From the NCBI RefSeq assembly GCF_042477335.2, contig NC_091262.1, positions 38,103,001 through 38,167,000 on the forward strand: a stretch of DNA of 64,000 nucleotides, written 5' to 3'. Below the pieces are notes generated by a model. That model was not told the DNA's origin. It saw only the letters and a list, made by a program, of their open reading frames with translations, and ran no database searches. Origin of the DNA: Ovis canadensis. Its lineage: Eukaryota; Chordata; Mammalia; Artiodactyla; Bovidae. The position numbers were made by a program, and so were the translations under genes. Positions 11,601 to 21,633 of the stretch are shown piece after piece (position 1 is the first letter of the stretch; each line of letters begins with the position of its first letter).

Positions 11601-13670
11601 CTGTTCACTCAGGGTCTGAGTGACTTGAGGCTGGGGTGTCTTTGTAAGCTGAGTCTCAGCAGCCTTCACCCACCTTCCCCCCTGACCCCAGAGAGGAGCC
11701 CTCCAGCATTTCCATCTGGAAGCCTGGGGTGCCTCCCATGGCCCCCTCCCTTCTCAGCAGGTCCTGAAGCCCAAGGTCTGTCTCCCAAGCACCACAAGGT
11801 GATTGATACTCAGCGCTCAGCCGTTTTGGGCAGAGTGCTGGGTATGTTTTCTGTGCCTCCCTTTTCTTGGGGAGCTTAGTCTCCACCATCCAGACTGACT
11901 AGTCAGGCCTGCGGTTGAATTTTTGTCTTCCCAGCCCAAGGAACTGTCCAGAGCTGTTAGCCAGTCCCCTCTGCTTGACTTTTTCCCTGCCTTTTCTCCC
12001 CAGAGTCAGCTTTGTTCTGATGCCCCGAGGGAAGGAGCGGCCCTCTCAGTCTCCAGCTCCCTCACTGGGCTTTGTTTGAAATCTTGGATTGTAGCTGCCT
12101 AAGGACCTCTTTTGAAAAGTATTTAGCTTCTCTAGCTCTTGGTAGGCTGACCCACAAGCTGCTTGCATCTATAACTGGAAGTGGGGAAGCCCCGGGTGTC
12201 TTCTCTCATCTGAAGCCACATGTAAAATTCCCAGTAATTATATTGATCATCTTTGGTACTGGAGTAAACAAGAACCAGGGGCCCTTGCTTATTACCCACG
12301 GTTGTGTTTCTGATCAGAATCCCCCGCTTGCCTGGGCTGTTTCAATGCCACTTGAACTTGGGAAGAAGGAGGGGCAAGCGGCCCATGCGGCCTGGGGACA
12401 GAGGAGCCAGTCTGCCCTCTTCCCTTGCCCCTGCCGGCCCAGGGCAGGCCTTGTGATGACAGGCGGCTGGTAGTGGAGGAGAAGGCTGAGGAGGAAGGGG
12501 TTGCGTGAACTGTATTCTGTGATGTGGTCACGTGCGGGTTTTCTTTTTCAGTGTAAAAAAATGACTGCTTTGACTCTTCTCTCCAGTTTCACTTTAAGGT
12601 TGAAAATGAAGATTTTATTCTTAAAGTTGAGCACAGTGATTTTACAGTCTTTTTGAAAGCAACAGTTGAGGTTTTCAAAAGACATCTCAGAGAACTCTAG
12701 CAGATAAAGCGAAAAAAAGAGAATGTGTTCAGGGTGAACTGCGGGCAGGACCCCAAACCTTACTGTGTCTCTCCCAGAGTCTGTAACTGCTGAGATGGGT
12801 GGATATAGGGCCCCAAGCACCCGGGGGACCGAGGTCCTCAAGTGACAGCAGAGGCCCCGGCTGAGCCAGGAGCAGTATGGCCTGTGCCCTGGCGAGTGGA
12901 GAGCCTCGAGGCTGGGAGTGGGGCCAGGAGAGGGGGTGGGAGACTCGGGCGTGGAGGGAGGGGCAGCACCTGGCGGGGTCTGGGAGGCACTGGCTGTCGC
13001 GGCTCAAGGCAGGGACACCCCTGAACCTCCACCGTGCAGCCCCCACGGGGCAGAGTTGTCTGGCAGCCCAGGGTCAAAGTGAAGAGGGCGAGTTCGCAGC
13101 AGATTGACGAAAGCCCTGTACCCACTGTGAATTCATTTTAAGTGCCTGGAGCGAGGTTGGTCAAGCCCTTGCTGAGCTCAAGTGAGGGAGTCAGTCAGGG
13201 AGGACGGAGCTCAAGGTGAGTGAGGGGCAGCTAGTGCGGTGAGTCCTTGTCACCCGGGTGGGCCTGGGGACACACTTGAGTTCAGTGGTGCCCTTTCAGT
13301 AGCCTCACTGGAGGCTTGTTTGGGGGCTAGAGGAGGCAGAAGCCCACTTAGAAGACGTGCTCATTCCCTGTGGTGGTGGTTTCTGAAGCAGTTTCTATTT
13401 GGTTCGACTGTGAACCAGTATCCTTGCAGGGTCAAGTCTGATGGTGGGCCTGAGCTGTGGGCACAGCCTTCCTTCTCCTGCACCCCACACTCATCTGTCG
13501 TCTTTTTGGCAGCCCCTCCCCCCTGTCTGCACCCTTGATGGTGGGCCTGAGCCCAGCCCCCCTGTTACCACGGAGCCCCTTGTGACTGAGTGGGTTCCAG
13601 GTGCCAGGCTCCCGGGAGACGTGCTGGAGGCAGAGCCTTAGTGCCATTTCTTCTAGAGACAGCAGTGCTG
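11601..13670. other. unique sequence, no gene recognised
   Basis: Single-copy sequence of moderate to high GC. Short open frames occur on both strands, without recognisable domains. I see no supported exon here. It lies directly upstream of the VNTR and the candidate first exon of the PPFIA1-like locus, so an undetected promoter or 5' UTR could be present. Confidence 0.5.
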
Positions 13671-13671
13671 A

Positions 13672-13840
13672 TGGTCGTGGTGTGAGAGTGGTGGTCCTAG
13701 TGTGAGAGCAGTGTATCTGAGAGTGGTGTGTGAGAGCGTCGTGTGTGAGTAGTGTGTGAGAGTGGTGTGTGAGAGTGGTGTGTGTGAGAGCGGTGGTCGT
13801 AGTGTGAATAGTGGTGGTCGTAGTGTGAGATCGGTGGTGA
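13672..13840. repeat. small minisatellite, GTGTGAGAGTGGT-like units
   Basis: Around ten imperfect units of about 13-18 bases built from gtgtgagagtggt variants, some with an inserted cgtagt. It ends about 75 bases before the candidate initiator exon at 13,915. Confidence 0.85.
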
Positions 13841-13914
13841 CAGCTCGGGTGCTGAGGTATCTAACCGTGAAACAGCAGTTGCCCCTGAGTGGGGGGCTGC
13901 CCCCATCCACGAGG

Positions 13915-14031
13915 ATGGGTCGCAGGAGGGCCCGCCTATGGGCGCTTTTCCAGTGCTGCATCCCCAAGGCAAAGGCCAAGACAAGGAAGAACTTGGCCTC
14001 GGCCCAAGTCCTAGAAGCAGAGCGGCCTGAG
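13915..14031 (+). CDS. candidate initiator exon of the PPFIA1-like locus
   Basis: ATG with A at -3 and G at +4 opens 39 codons starting MGRRRARLWALFQCC and ending EAERPE, then a gtgaga donor at 14,032 in phase 0. The next recognised exon at 15,127 also starts in phase 0, so the two would join in frame. The N terminus is basic with a paired cysteine, which could be a lipidation site (inference). It does not match the liprin-alpha-1 N terminus, and I do not recognise it. The frame is also open upstream to about 13,756. Splicing to the liprin exons is a hypothesis resting on phase and position only. Confidence 0.35.
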
Positions 14032-14274
14032 GTGAGAGCAGCCGGGGGCTGGGCCCGTCGGATTGGCCTTTACCCGGCAAAGCGTTGGAGTTGTGTTTCA
14101 TTTTGTTAGCATGGTTGTGGGCCCTGCCGGCCAGGGCGTTTTGGCCTTCTGGGCAAGATGGACCCCAGCAGGTTGACCTTGTAAGTGGTTGTGCAGGGGC
14201 TGAGTGGAGGACGGGCGGGGGCCCCACAAGAAGGGAAACACTGTCTGGAGGAGTCACTGGGGTACGTGGATTGA

Positions 14275-14480
14275 GCTCTAGAGTCAGTCCTTGAAGCAGA
14301 AAGGCTAAGCCCCTTAACCTCTCCCATCTTACAAAGCACAGAACAGTGTGTCCAGTATCTTAATGACGGGTACCTGCTGCTTATGTGTATAACATACACC
14401 CTCATAGCTTCACATGTCTACTACATGCCTCTTAACAAGTGTTGGGCAGTGTTCTAGGTGCTGAATACTCAGTATGCAGT
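14275..14480 (+). repeat. MIR-like ancient SINE
   Basis: The stretch with gccccttaacctctcccatcttacaaa, followed by a tail around tactacatgcctcttaacaagtgttgggcag, resembles MIR in order and wording. It is diverged, so family assignment is approximate. Confidence 0.45.
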
Positions 14481-15126
14481 AGGGGATATGTAGCCCAGGA
14501 TTTTTTTATTTGTGTAAAGAAAACTAGAAGAATGAAAGACTCCATGTGGTTCAGTTTGAGCAAGTTCACCACGTGGACGGCACCGCGTGCATGAAAATTG
14601 TGATAAAATGCATAAAACATGAATTTAACATTTTCTCCAGTTTATTGACTGACTGGGTGACTTCAATGGAGTCAGGCTAACAGATGGCCTTGGGGGTGCC
14701 ATCAGCCTTTTTCCCAGAGGAACACTCCAAAGCCTGATGGCCTTGTAGATGTTACCTTTCTTCCTCACTCTTCCCAGCGGTTCTAGGTCACTTGTCTGTG
14801 TGTCGTTTAAGAATCTCTTTATCCACTTTGTTGTTAGGTTTATGTTTAGGGAAGTTTCTCCGACTTCCCTGGGTCTTGAGAAGGCAGGCTTGGATTCCGG
14901 GTTCTCCCCAGCCGCGTGCCTGCCAGGTCGAGGTGGAGGCTGAAGGCCGGTCTGAGTTGTGGTGGTCTGTGTGGTCTTGGGGTCAGTGGACCCCCTCTTC
15001 TCTGGAGGGGCAGGGAGACCCTTTGTGTGGAGCCTGGAGAGACTTGACAGGGTCAGTCTTCAGAGTCTCGCTCTCTTTTTAATTTGTGTTTGCATTTAGT
15101 TACTTACTCATTTCACTGTTTTCTAG
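14481..15126 (+). other. putative intron, nothing recognised
   Basis: Unique sequence between the candidate first exon and the first liprin exon. It ends in a good polypyrimidine tract and acceptor (cactgttttctag). Confidence 0.5.
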
Positions 15127-15231
15127 GAGTTGGCAACATCTACGGAAGAGGAACTCAATGTATGCCGGGAACAGCTTTTTGCAAGAGAAGAAGAAATAGC
15201 TCTGCTGAACACAGAGCGGAATAACACCAGG
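15127..15231 (+). CDS. PPFIA1-like exon A (coiled coil)
   Basis: Exactly 35 codons between an AG at 15,125-15,126 and a gtcagt donor at 15,232, phase 0 on both sides. The translation carries ELNVCREQL, AREEEI and ERNNTR, which match the liprin-alpha motifs ELNLCREQL, EREEEI and ERNNTR. It has one extra codon near the start relative to the remembered human protein (STEEELN against LTKELN), a three-base indel that keeps frame. Substitutions are spread along the exon. Confidence 0.85.
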
Positions 15232-15462
15232 GTCAGTAGGGGAATTCTCACGTGTTGACATTTGCCCCGCGGGGGCCACCGCTGGGCTCCGTGTTGCAGT
15301 CTTTAAACTCTGTCTGGTTTTCAAGTCATTTTTCACATCTTCCCACTGAGCAGACCAGGGTAGATCAGTTTGGAGTTCTCATACTTTGCTTCAAATTTAT
15401 GATGAGAGCTACTATAATTTTAGTACATTTGAGGGGGGAGTTCTCTTAACTTACAATTTTGT

Positions 15463-15566
15463 CCATGCTACAGTTTGTGTGGGGTCTTAGTTCCCTGACC
15501 AGGGATTAAAACCCATGACCCCTGCAGAAGTGTGGAGTCTTAGCTACTGGGCCACTGGGGAAGTCC
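15463..15566 (-). mobile_element. tRNA-derived ruminant SINE (CHR type), antisense
   Basis: Plus strand reads ggggtcttagttccctgacc and ends in gggccactggggaagtcc, the reverse of the common gacttccctggtggtccagtgg consensus start. It lies in the intron between exons A and B. Confidence 0.85.
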
Positions 15567-15701
15567 ACTCTAACTTTAGACTGAACTGGCAGGATTCCGA
15601 CTTGCCTTAGCATGTTTCCGCTGTAGCATGAGGCTGAGAGGGGTTATCGGCCGTGAATTCAAGCATGAGGTTGACGGTGCTCCTTTGGCCCTGCCCTGCA
15701 G

Positions 15702-15866
15702 CTGCTGGTGGAGCACCTGGAGTTCCTGGTTTCCCGGTATACACCATCCCTCCAGACGACGGTGGGCAAGTGGCAGGCGCAGTCCCCAGCCGGCATGACC
15801 AGCGAGCTGGAGGTGCTCAAGTCTCTGAAAATACTCTTTGAGCACCACAAGGCCCTGGACAAGAAG
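15702..15866 (+). CDS. PPFIA1-like exon B (coiled coil)
   Basis: Fifty-five codons from acceptor ctgccctgcag to donor gtacca, phase 0 on both sides. Contains [21 protein letters not shown] and [11 protein letters not shown], matching liprin-alpha LLEHLECLVSR, KRQAQSPAGV and [11 protein letters not shown]. About 40 of 55 residues agree with the remembered human protein. No stop and no indel. Together with exon A this is the strongest evidence for liprin-alpha identity, because this block is a hallmark of the family. Confidence 0.92.
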
Positions 15867-16021
15867 GTACCAGCCACCCGGCCATCCTGGATTTGTACAC
15901 TTGCAGCCTTGTTAGGTGGATGATGCATGTATTTATGTAACTAGTTGACTTTTGAGCTTCTTGAATTCTTGTAAATACTTTTTTTCTGTAAGAAGTCAGA
16001 GTTTTATATGGTTAAAAAGTG

Positions 16022-16232
16022 CTGCCTGCATACATGCTCAGTCATGTCCCAGTCTTTGTGACCCTGCGGACTGTGGCCCACCATGCTCCTCTTTTCCTGG
16101 GACTTCCCAGGCAAGAATACTGGAGTGGGTGGCCATCATCTACTCCAGGGTATTGTCCTGACCCAAGAATTGAACCTGCCCTCTTGTACTGCCAGGTGGA
16201 TTCTTTACCATTGGTCCACCTGGGAAGCCGCC
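16022..16232 (-). mobile_element. Bov-tA SINE, antisense
   Basis: Reverse-orientation Bov-tA: starts catgctcagtcatgtccca, has ggcaagaatactggagtggg, and ends at tccacctgggaagcc, the complement of the tRNA-derived head. Confidence 0.93.
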
Positions 16233-16446
16233 AGTTAAAAAGTATTAGTTGGTATAAATGTCTCAGGATTTATTACATTCTGTATATCAATTTGCAATTA
16301 AAAACTAAGTCACAGAATTATTTTAGGATAACATTTTTTCCCCTCTCAAACTTAGAATTTAAAGCTGTTAATAAGCAGATTTTTTGATGTTAAGATCAAT
16401 GAGATACATTAAATGTATTCTGTTATAGTAGCCGCGTGTGAGGGTG

Positions 16447-16731
16447 AGTATACAATGGCACCCCACTCCAGTACTCCTGCCTGGAAAATCCCATGGGTGG
16501 AGGGGCCTGGTAGGCTTCCATCCGTGGGGTCACGAAGAGTCGGACGCTGCTGAGCGACTTCACTTTCACTTTTCCCTTTCATGCACTGGAGAAGGAAATG
16601 GCAACCCACTCCAGTGTTCTTGCCTGGAGAATCCCAGGGACAGGGAAGCCTGGTGGGCTGCCATCTATGGGGTCCCACAGAGTCGGACATGACTGGAGCG
16701 ACTTAGCAGCAGCAGCAGCAGCAGCAGCTTA
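16447..16731 (+). mobile_element. BOV-A2 SINE (dimeric)
   Basis: Two halves (aatggcaccccactccagta and ggaaatggcaacccactcca) and an AGC tail of about seven units ending at 16,730. The element ends only about 10 bases before the possible start of exon C, so it may have replaced the native acceptor region. Confidence 0.95.
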
Positions 16732-16738
16732 CACTAAG

Positions 16739-16828
16739 AAGTGCACTCACGTATATACACACATCAACACACGAGGAGCACTTGAAAGCTGTAGTTTGTT
16801 AGAAGAATTAGGTGCCACGCATAACAAG
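16739..16828 (+). pseudogene. PPFIA1-like exon C, 5' half degraded
   Basis: The 3' half encodes ALESCSLLEELGATHNK, matching liprin-alpha-1 ALERCSLLEEELGATHKE with one glutamate codon missing, followed by a good gtaagt donor at 16,829. The 5' half no longer resembles the expected VRERLRV. The only available acceptor, ttacactaag at 16,738, is weak and lies beside the AGC tail of a BOV-A2. If used, the exon would be 30 codons and phase 0 on both sides. If not, skipping exon C also keeps frame. Confidence 0.7.
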
Positions 16829-16857
16829 GTAAGTTGGATCATTCATCGTGTAATTTC

Positions 16858-17208
16858 AGTTAGTTCAGTTCAGTTCAGTTCAGTCACTCAGTCGTGTCCG
16901 CCTCTTTGTGACCCCATAAATCGCAGCACGCCAGGCCTCCCTGTGCATCACCATCTCCCGGAGTTCACTCAAACTCACGTCCGTCGAGTCGGTGATGCCA
17001 TCCAGCCATCTCATCCTCGGTCGTCCCCTTCTCTTCCTGCCCCCAATCCCTCCCAGCATCAGTCTTTTCCAATAGTCAAGTCTTCTCATGAGGTGGCCAG
17101 AGTACTGGAGTTTCAGCTTTAGCATCATTCCTTCCATTCCTTCCAAAGAAATCCCAGGGCTGATCTTCAGAATGGACTGGTTGGATCTCCTTGCAGTCCA
17201 AGAGTTTG
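16858..17208 (-). mobile_element. BovB/ART2 3' fragment, antisense
   Basis: Starts in tandem ttcagttcagttcag and reads in reverse through the BovB C-terminal words [16 protein letters not shown] and LKLQYSGHLM. It lies 30 bases downstream of the exon C donor. Confidence 0.92.
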
Positions 17209-17539
17209 TCATTTGTATCCTTTCATTTTAAAAAAGTATGAAGGCTGTCGTGGTGGACATCAGATGTTCTTTATCTTTCTGGTTGAGGACCAGCCCACCT
17301 GGGTTATTTTAATGACTAGTAAACTAGACTTGTGGCTCAGAGCTGCAGGATCTCTTAAGCACCCCTTTGTCCAGGAGGAGACAAATTCTGACTCGAATCA
17401 CCTGGTTCTATTCGGGATGGATAGCATCACCATGTATTTTCTTTTTATGCTGTATTTTCAGTTTTGAGTTGAGTTTTTCCAAATGGAGTTTTGCTGTCTT
17501 TACTTATTTCTTTATTCTGATGCAATTTTTTGGTTTTCG

Positions 17540-17641
17540 CTGATGATTCTTAAAGAGAAGAATAACCTGAAAAAGATACTAATGGACAGGGTGCTTGATG
17601 TAAACCACAAGCAAGAAAACATGCCAAGCGCCAATGGAAAG
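17540..17641 (+). pseudogene. PPFIA1-like exon D, acceptor lost, GC donor
   Basis: Encodes LMILKEKNNLKKIL, RVLDVNHKQEN and PSANGK, matching liprin-alpha-1 LMILKEQNNQKKTL, GVLDINHEQEN and PSTSGK. The sequence ggttttcgctgatg lacks the AG expected before the first codons, as if a few bases around the acceptor were deleted. The donor reads AAG|GCATGT, a GC donor or a mutated GT. Skipping D would leave exon C or B joined to E in phase 0. Confidence 0.75.
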
Positions 17642-17861
17642 GCATGTCCTCGGTCTCACTCTCTGTCTGGTTCTCGTCTTACTATGCAGTCTGTGCAGGG
17701 CTGTTGAGACCTTTCACCAATGCACCATGTAGGTCTGAGTGGCCGTGAGGGTCGTGTGAGCCCAGAGCGCAGAAGGCAGTTTTGACTTCACCGATTTCCC
17801 GGAAGTGCTGCGTTCCCTCCCTCCCAAAACAAGGCTGTCTAAGGTTTCCTTTCCCCCTTAG

Positions 17862-18065
17862 AGAACCCGCGACGAAGACCTGGCTCAGGTGGTCGAGCTC
17901 AAGGAAATCATCAAGAAGAAGTCTCGGGAGCAGAGAGAGATGAAGGACCGCCTGGCAGCCCTCTCTGCCCACGTAACAGAGCTGGAGAAGGACCTGGACA
18001 TGGCCAGGAAGGACCTCCTCAAGTCCAAGGAAGTGAAAGTGAAATTACAGCAGGACGTCCGTGAC
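17862..18065 (+). CDS. PPFIA1-like exon E (coiled coil)
   Basis: Sixty-eight codons from acceptor tttcccccttag to donor gtgagt, phase 0 on both sides. Matches liprin-alpha-1 through DEDLAQVVELKEII, KSREQREMKDRLAALS, HVTELEKDLD and KLQQDVRD. About a third of positions differ, mostly like-for-like changes (E/D, I/V, K/Q, K/R) that keep the heptad character of a coiled coil. The SSDGSLSHE stretch near its start is shortened, in frame. No stop. Confidence 0.9.
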
Positions 18066-19979
18066 GTGAGTGACAGTGGACGTGTCTGTTGTCCTGAGGC
18101 GGAATGTGGGTCCCTTGTTCTCCCCGTGATCTCAGCCTTGGCATGGCTGCGTGAGCAAGAGCAGAGCACTGGCGAGACCGCCACTGGCTGCCTTCCCGCC
18201 TCTGCGTCGAGGTCTCTGGGGTAGAAGAGGCCTGGTCCAGGCGCCCCATTGGCAGTGGACCAACATGAGGGCAGTCCTAGCGCTGTGCTGCACCCTGGGT
18301 GTGGACTCCTCATTTCCACAAGTTCTAGGGGGCCTAGTGTGTTCCTTTTTTAAAAATTCATTCATCCACTCATTCATTTATTGGAGTATAGTGCTTACAC
18401 TGCTGTGTCAATTTCTGCTGTACAGTAATGTGAACCAATCACATATATATATATATACACACACACACAAATATCCCTGTCTTTTAGATTTCCTACCCAT
18501 TAACTTCACCACAGAGCACTGAGTAAGGTTCCCTGTGCTTTTCAGTAGGTCCTTACTCATTGTTGACTTGATGCATAGTATCAGTAGTGTATATATGTCA
18601 ACCCCAGTCTCCCAGTTCATCCCCCTACCTGCCTGCTGAATATATTCCCGATGATGCTGAAATTTCCTTCTGATTCACTCAGATGAGTCTGAACATCTGT
18701 GGAGCCCTCTCTCCCGGAGAGATGGGAACATGCTGTGTGGGCTCTGCTGAGGCAGCTTGCCTGAACATCTTCTCTAGTTTTCTGAGGTTCCACTCCTTGA
18801 AAGGATGTGTGACAGTGATACCAGCGGTCAGACAAGTCGAGTGGCGTTTGCTCACCCTCAGATCCTCAGGCCCGTGCTGTGTAACCATGCAGAATCAGGA
18901 TGTTTCTGGCGGTCGTGTCTGCGGGTGTCATGATTTATGAGAAGCTCCCTAACGGTCACTGTGAAAACAGAAGAGAGCTGGGGGCTCAGGCCTCCTCCTG
19001 TGAGCCTCGCCTCTCCTCTCTGCGCAGAGAGACAGTGCCCACCCTGCCCCACCCCTCCCCCGTGAGACCGTCTCAGAGTGCACCCCTCCAACATGTGGTA
19101 CAGCAGGTGTACTTGTTTAGTAGCTCGGTGTGACTAATCTGTCTGAGAACTCAATACAGAAATATTTGCACATGTTTGTATAACGTGTTCACACTACTCT
19201 TTGGCAACAGGAGGAGATTAGGTGGCAGAGATTAATACACAGAGAATTCTGGAAAAAGCGTTTTTAAGACCTTTCACTTTTAATGTTAGGACAACATTGG
19301 TTACTTAGTGAGCACGGAGGGACCTGAAATGGATTTTGAGCCGGCGGACAGGAGTCGCATCGGCAGCAAGCTCTGCTCCTGGTTTGAGCGTTTCCTACAT
19401 GCGGTGTAACTGCTTGAGAAGAACTAGGCTTGAGAAGGCTGCTCCAAGTTGTGTAACACTTTGACTTCTGTTTCTACTCATTAATATTCTTATTTAATTT
19501 TGAGGAAATTGCATGAGATTTTTCCAACTTTTACCTGAGGAATGAGCCTCAGAGCTCCCTGTAGGATCTGTTGAAGGTCCCTCCCTGTTCTGGGTCAAGC
19601 CCGCCTGTATGGTGTAGGAGACAGAGATCCTCATTTCATGCCAGATACCTTCCCTCCTGGAATTCTTGCAATGACAGAGTAGTTAAGTGTACTTTTTGTT
19701 TGCTGGTTGGGTTTATGATGTAGAAAAGAAGCTTGGTAAATCGAGTGGCCAGACAGACGTTAAGACAAATGGGTGCCATCGTGGCAAATGTGACATTTGA
19801 GGTAGGCGTGTTTTTGCTCACATCTCAGAAAACTGCCATGTCTAGGACTTTAATTTTGAGGACACTAATTATATCTTTGATTTGAAACTTAGGATTTAGT
19901 CTCGCTTTTTTACTCTTAAGTGTATCGGAGTATTCTATGATAATGACTTACCTTTTCTCCTCTGCAATGCCTGGTGTAG
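18066..19979 (+). other. intron E-F, mostly unique
   Basis: Contains an antisense L1 3' UTR remnant (18,345-18,645) and otherwise unique sequence with no second gene seen. It ends in a clear acceptor tcctctgcaatgcctggtgtag. Confidence 0.6.
18345..18645 (-). mobile_element. artiodactyl L1 3' UTR fragment, antisense
   Basis: Plus strand reads atttattggagtatagtgct, then tttctgctgtacagtaatgtg, a (TA)n(CA)n run at 18,441-18,469, and ccagtctcccagttcatccc. This is the reverse of the L1 3' UTR found widely in cetartiodactyls. Confidence 0.75.
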
Positions 19980-20126
19980 GCTATGGCCCAGAAGGAGGAC
20001 ATGGAGAAGAGAATCACTACACTTGAGAAACGCTACCTCGCTGCACAGCGCAAAGCCATCTCTGTGCACAACCTCCATGATAAACTTGAAAATGAAATCG
20101 CAAATAAGGATTCTATGCATCGACAG
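19980..20126 (+). CDS. PPFIA1-like exon F (coiled coil)
   Basis: Forty-nine codons, acceptor ggtgtag, donor gtaata, phase 0 on both sides. It encodes [20 protein letters not shown], then [17 protein letters not shown] and [12 protein letters not shown]. Only about five residues differ from the remembered human liprin-alpha-1, making this the best conserved exon of the locus. No indel, no stop. Confidence 0.92.
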
Positions 20127-21516
20127 GTAATAGCTTTTCCTGAACTGTGTCTGACTTCTGTAGAAGTGAATACAGAGGAAGGAAGGTAAAGACCTTTTCA
20201 TGTGACTCCCATGTTAGAAATCAAGTCCCAGTGTAAAGTTCTTATGACCCTAAAACACTGCGTTCAAAAGTGTGGATGTACATCATGATAAATCAGCTGT
20301 ACTGAAAGGAAATACGTTTTTTAAAATTGAAGGTGACTGCAACTTCGAGGTTTGAATTATTTGGGATTTGGGTTGACCATTTTGTGGAATTCCACTCCTG
20401 ACTCTTGTTTTACTTGACTTGAATCTGTTGGCTTGTTAGCATTTTTACTGAAAGAGCAGAGAGCAGCAGGGAACTTCACAGCAGCTGGCTGCCTGTTGGG
20501 AACTGGGGTCACTGTGACAACAGGCAGGGTTAGAGCTCCAGTCTGATTAGGGTTTGTACTTCCTGTGGTTTGGTGAGCTTTACTTGCTCCTGTTCCTGTG
20601 TGGCCTCACAGAATCAGGACTTAATCAGGAAAACCAAATCTGGCTTCTCCAAAACAAAGTGAGTCAGTCTGGTGTGTGACAAAGTGTATCATTGGCCCCA
20701 CTACAAAAATAAAATACTAGAAAGCCATTGAAATGTATGATGTGGAATGCTAATTAAGAGCATTCCGATATACAAAATAATGGCTGTAAAAGGCAGATCA
20801 GAAAATACTACGTACCATATGCTGTTGTTTTCTGAGGGTTTTAAAGCACATCTTATTGTTTATGTATGTACATAGAGTAATACACACACAGAAAAAATAA
20901 GAAAGCTGCTTAGAAATAAATGCTAACCTCTCAGGAAACCCAGCGTATAGATCATTTCATTTTTTTTTGTTTTTCAAAAACGAATCTGTCTAAATGTTAT
21001 ACACTGCAAGTTTTCTGAGTAAGAAGATCTGTTAAAAGAATAATCATGCATTTACAAATATTAGTTGACTGGCATTTCCCCAGGCACACTCTGATCAGGT
21101 CTGTATTTCAGAGGAGATGAAAGCCATATTTTGGCTTACAAGCTGATGGCCGTCTGCGGTCAGTAGGGTTCCCTTCAAATGATGATTCAGGTGATGTTTT
21201 AAGAAGGGTCAGTACTGACCCTTAACTTGTCAATAGGAATGAATAAGCTTCTACAGAAACCTGATCTTCTTTAATATATAAGAACTTTTTTTTTTTAAGA
21301 CTTCTTTGGAGACGTTTGGAAAAGCAAATACTCTGGCAGGAGGTGTTCTGTCCACTGAGACCAAGCCCAGGAACACTGAGAGAAAAATTACCCTGACGCG
21401 GCTTCCGAAACAGAACTAATCCTGTAGACTCATGCATTTAGGTTTTGTCTCAGCTTACTAACAATGGCAGAGGCTACACCACTTGGCCCGTTTTGATGTT
21501 CTGCTCTCCTTTGTAG
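20127..21516 (+). other. intron F-G, unique sequence
   Basis: AT-richer unique sequence. No exon of the liprin series and no recognised young repeat was seen. It ends in acceptor tgctctcctttgtag. Confidence 0.55.
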
Positions 21517-21633
21517 AAGGAGGATAAAGACCGACAGCTGCAGGAGTGCCTGGAGCTGGCAGAGCAGAAGCTGCAGCAGATGCTGACAGAAGTGGTGGCT
21601 GAGCTGGCTCAGCCGGTGGCTGCGCTCTCCAAG
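21517..21633 (+). CDS. PPFIA1-like exon G (coiled coil)
   Basis: Thirty-nine codons, phase 0 on both sides, donor gtgctg (weak). Encodes KEDKDRQLQECLELAEQKLQ and then AELAQPVAALSK, matching liprin-alpha EDKNRQLQERLELAEQKLQQ and AELAQRVAALSK. The KAETLPEVE segment is reduced to a few residues, an apparent 18-base in-frame deletion. The next liprin exons, beginning AEERHGNIEERL, are not recognisable as intact exons downstream. Confidence 0.88.

Noticed and set aside
16598-17122. 174-codon plus-strand frame through 16.6-17.1 kb
   Set aside because: Made of BOV-A2 and antisense BovB with exon C in the middle. Only the LLEELGATHNK part has gene origin.
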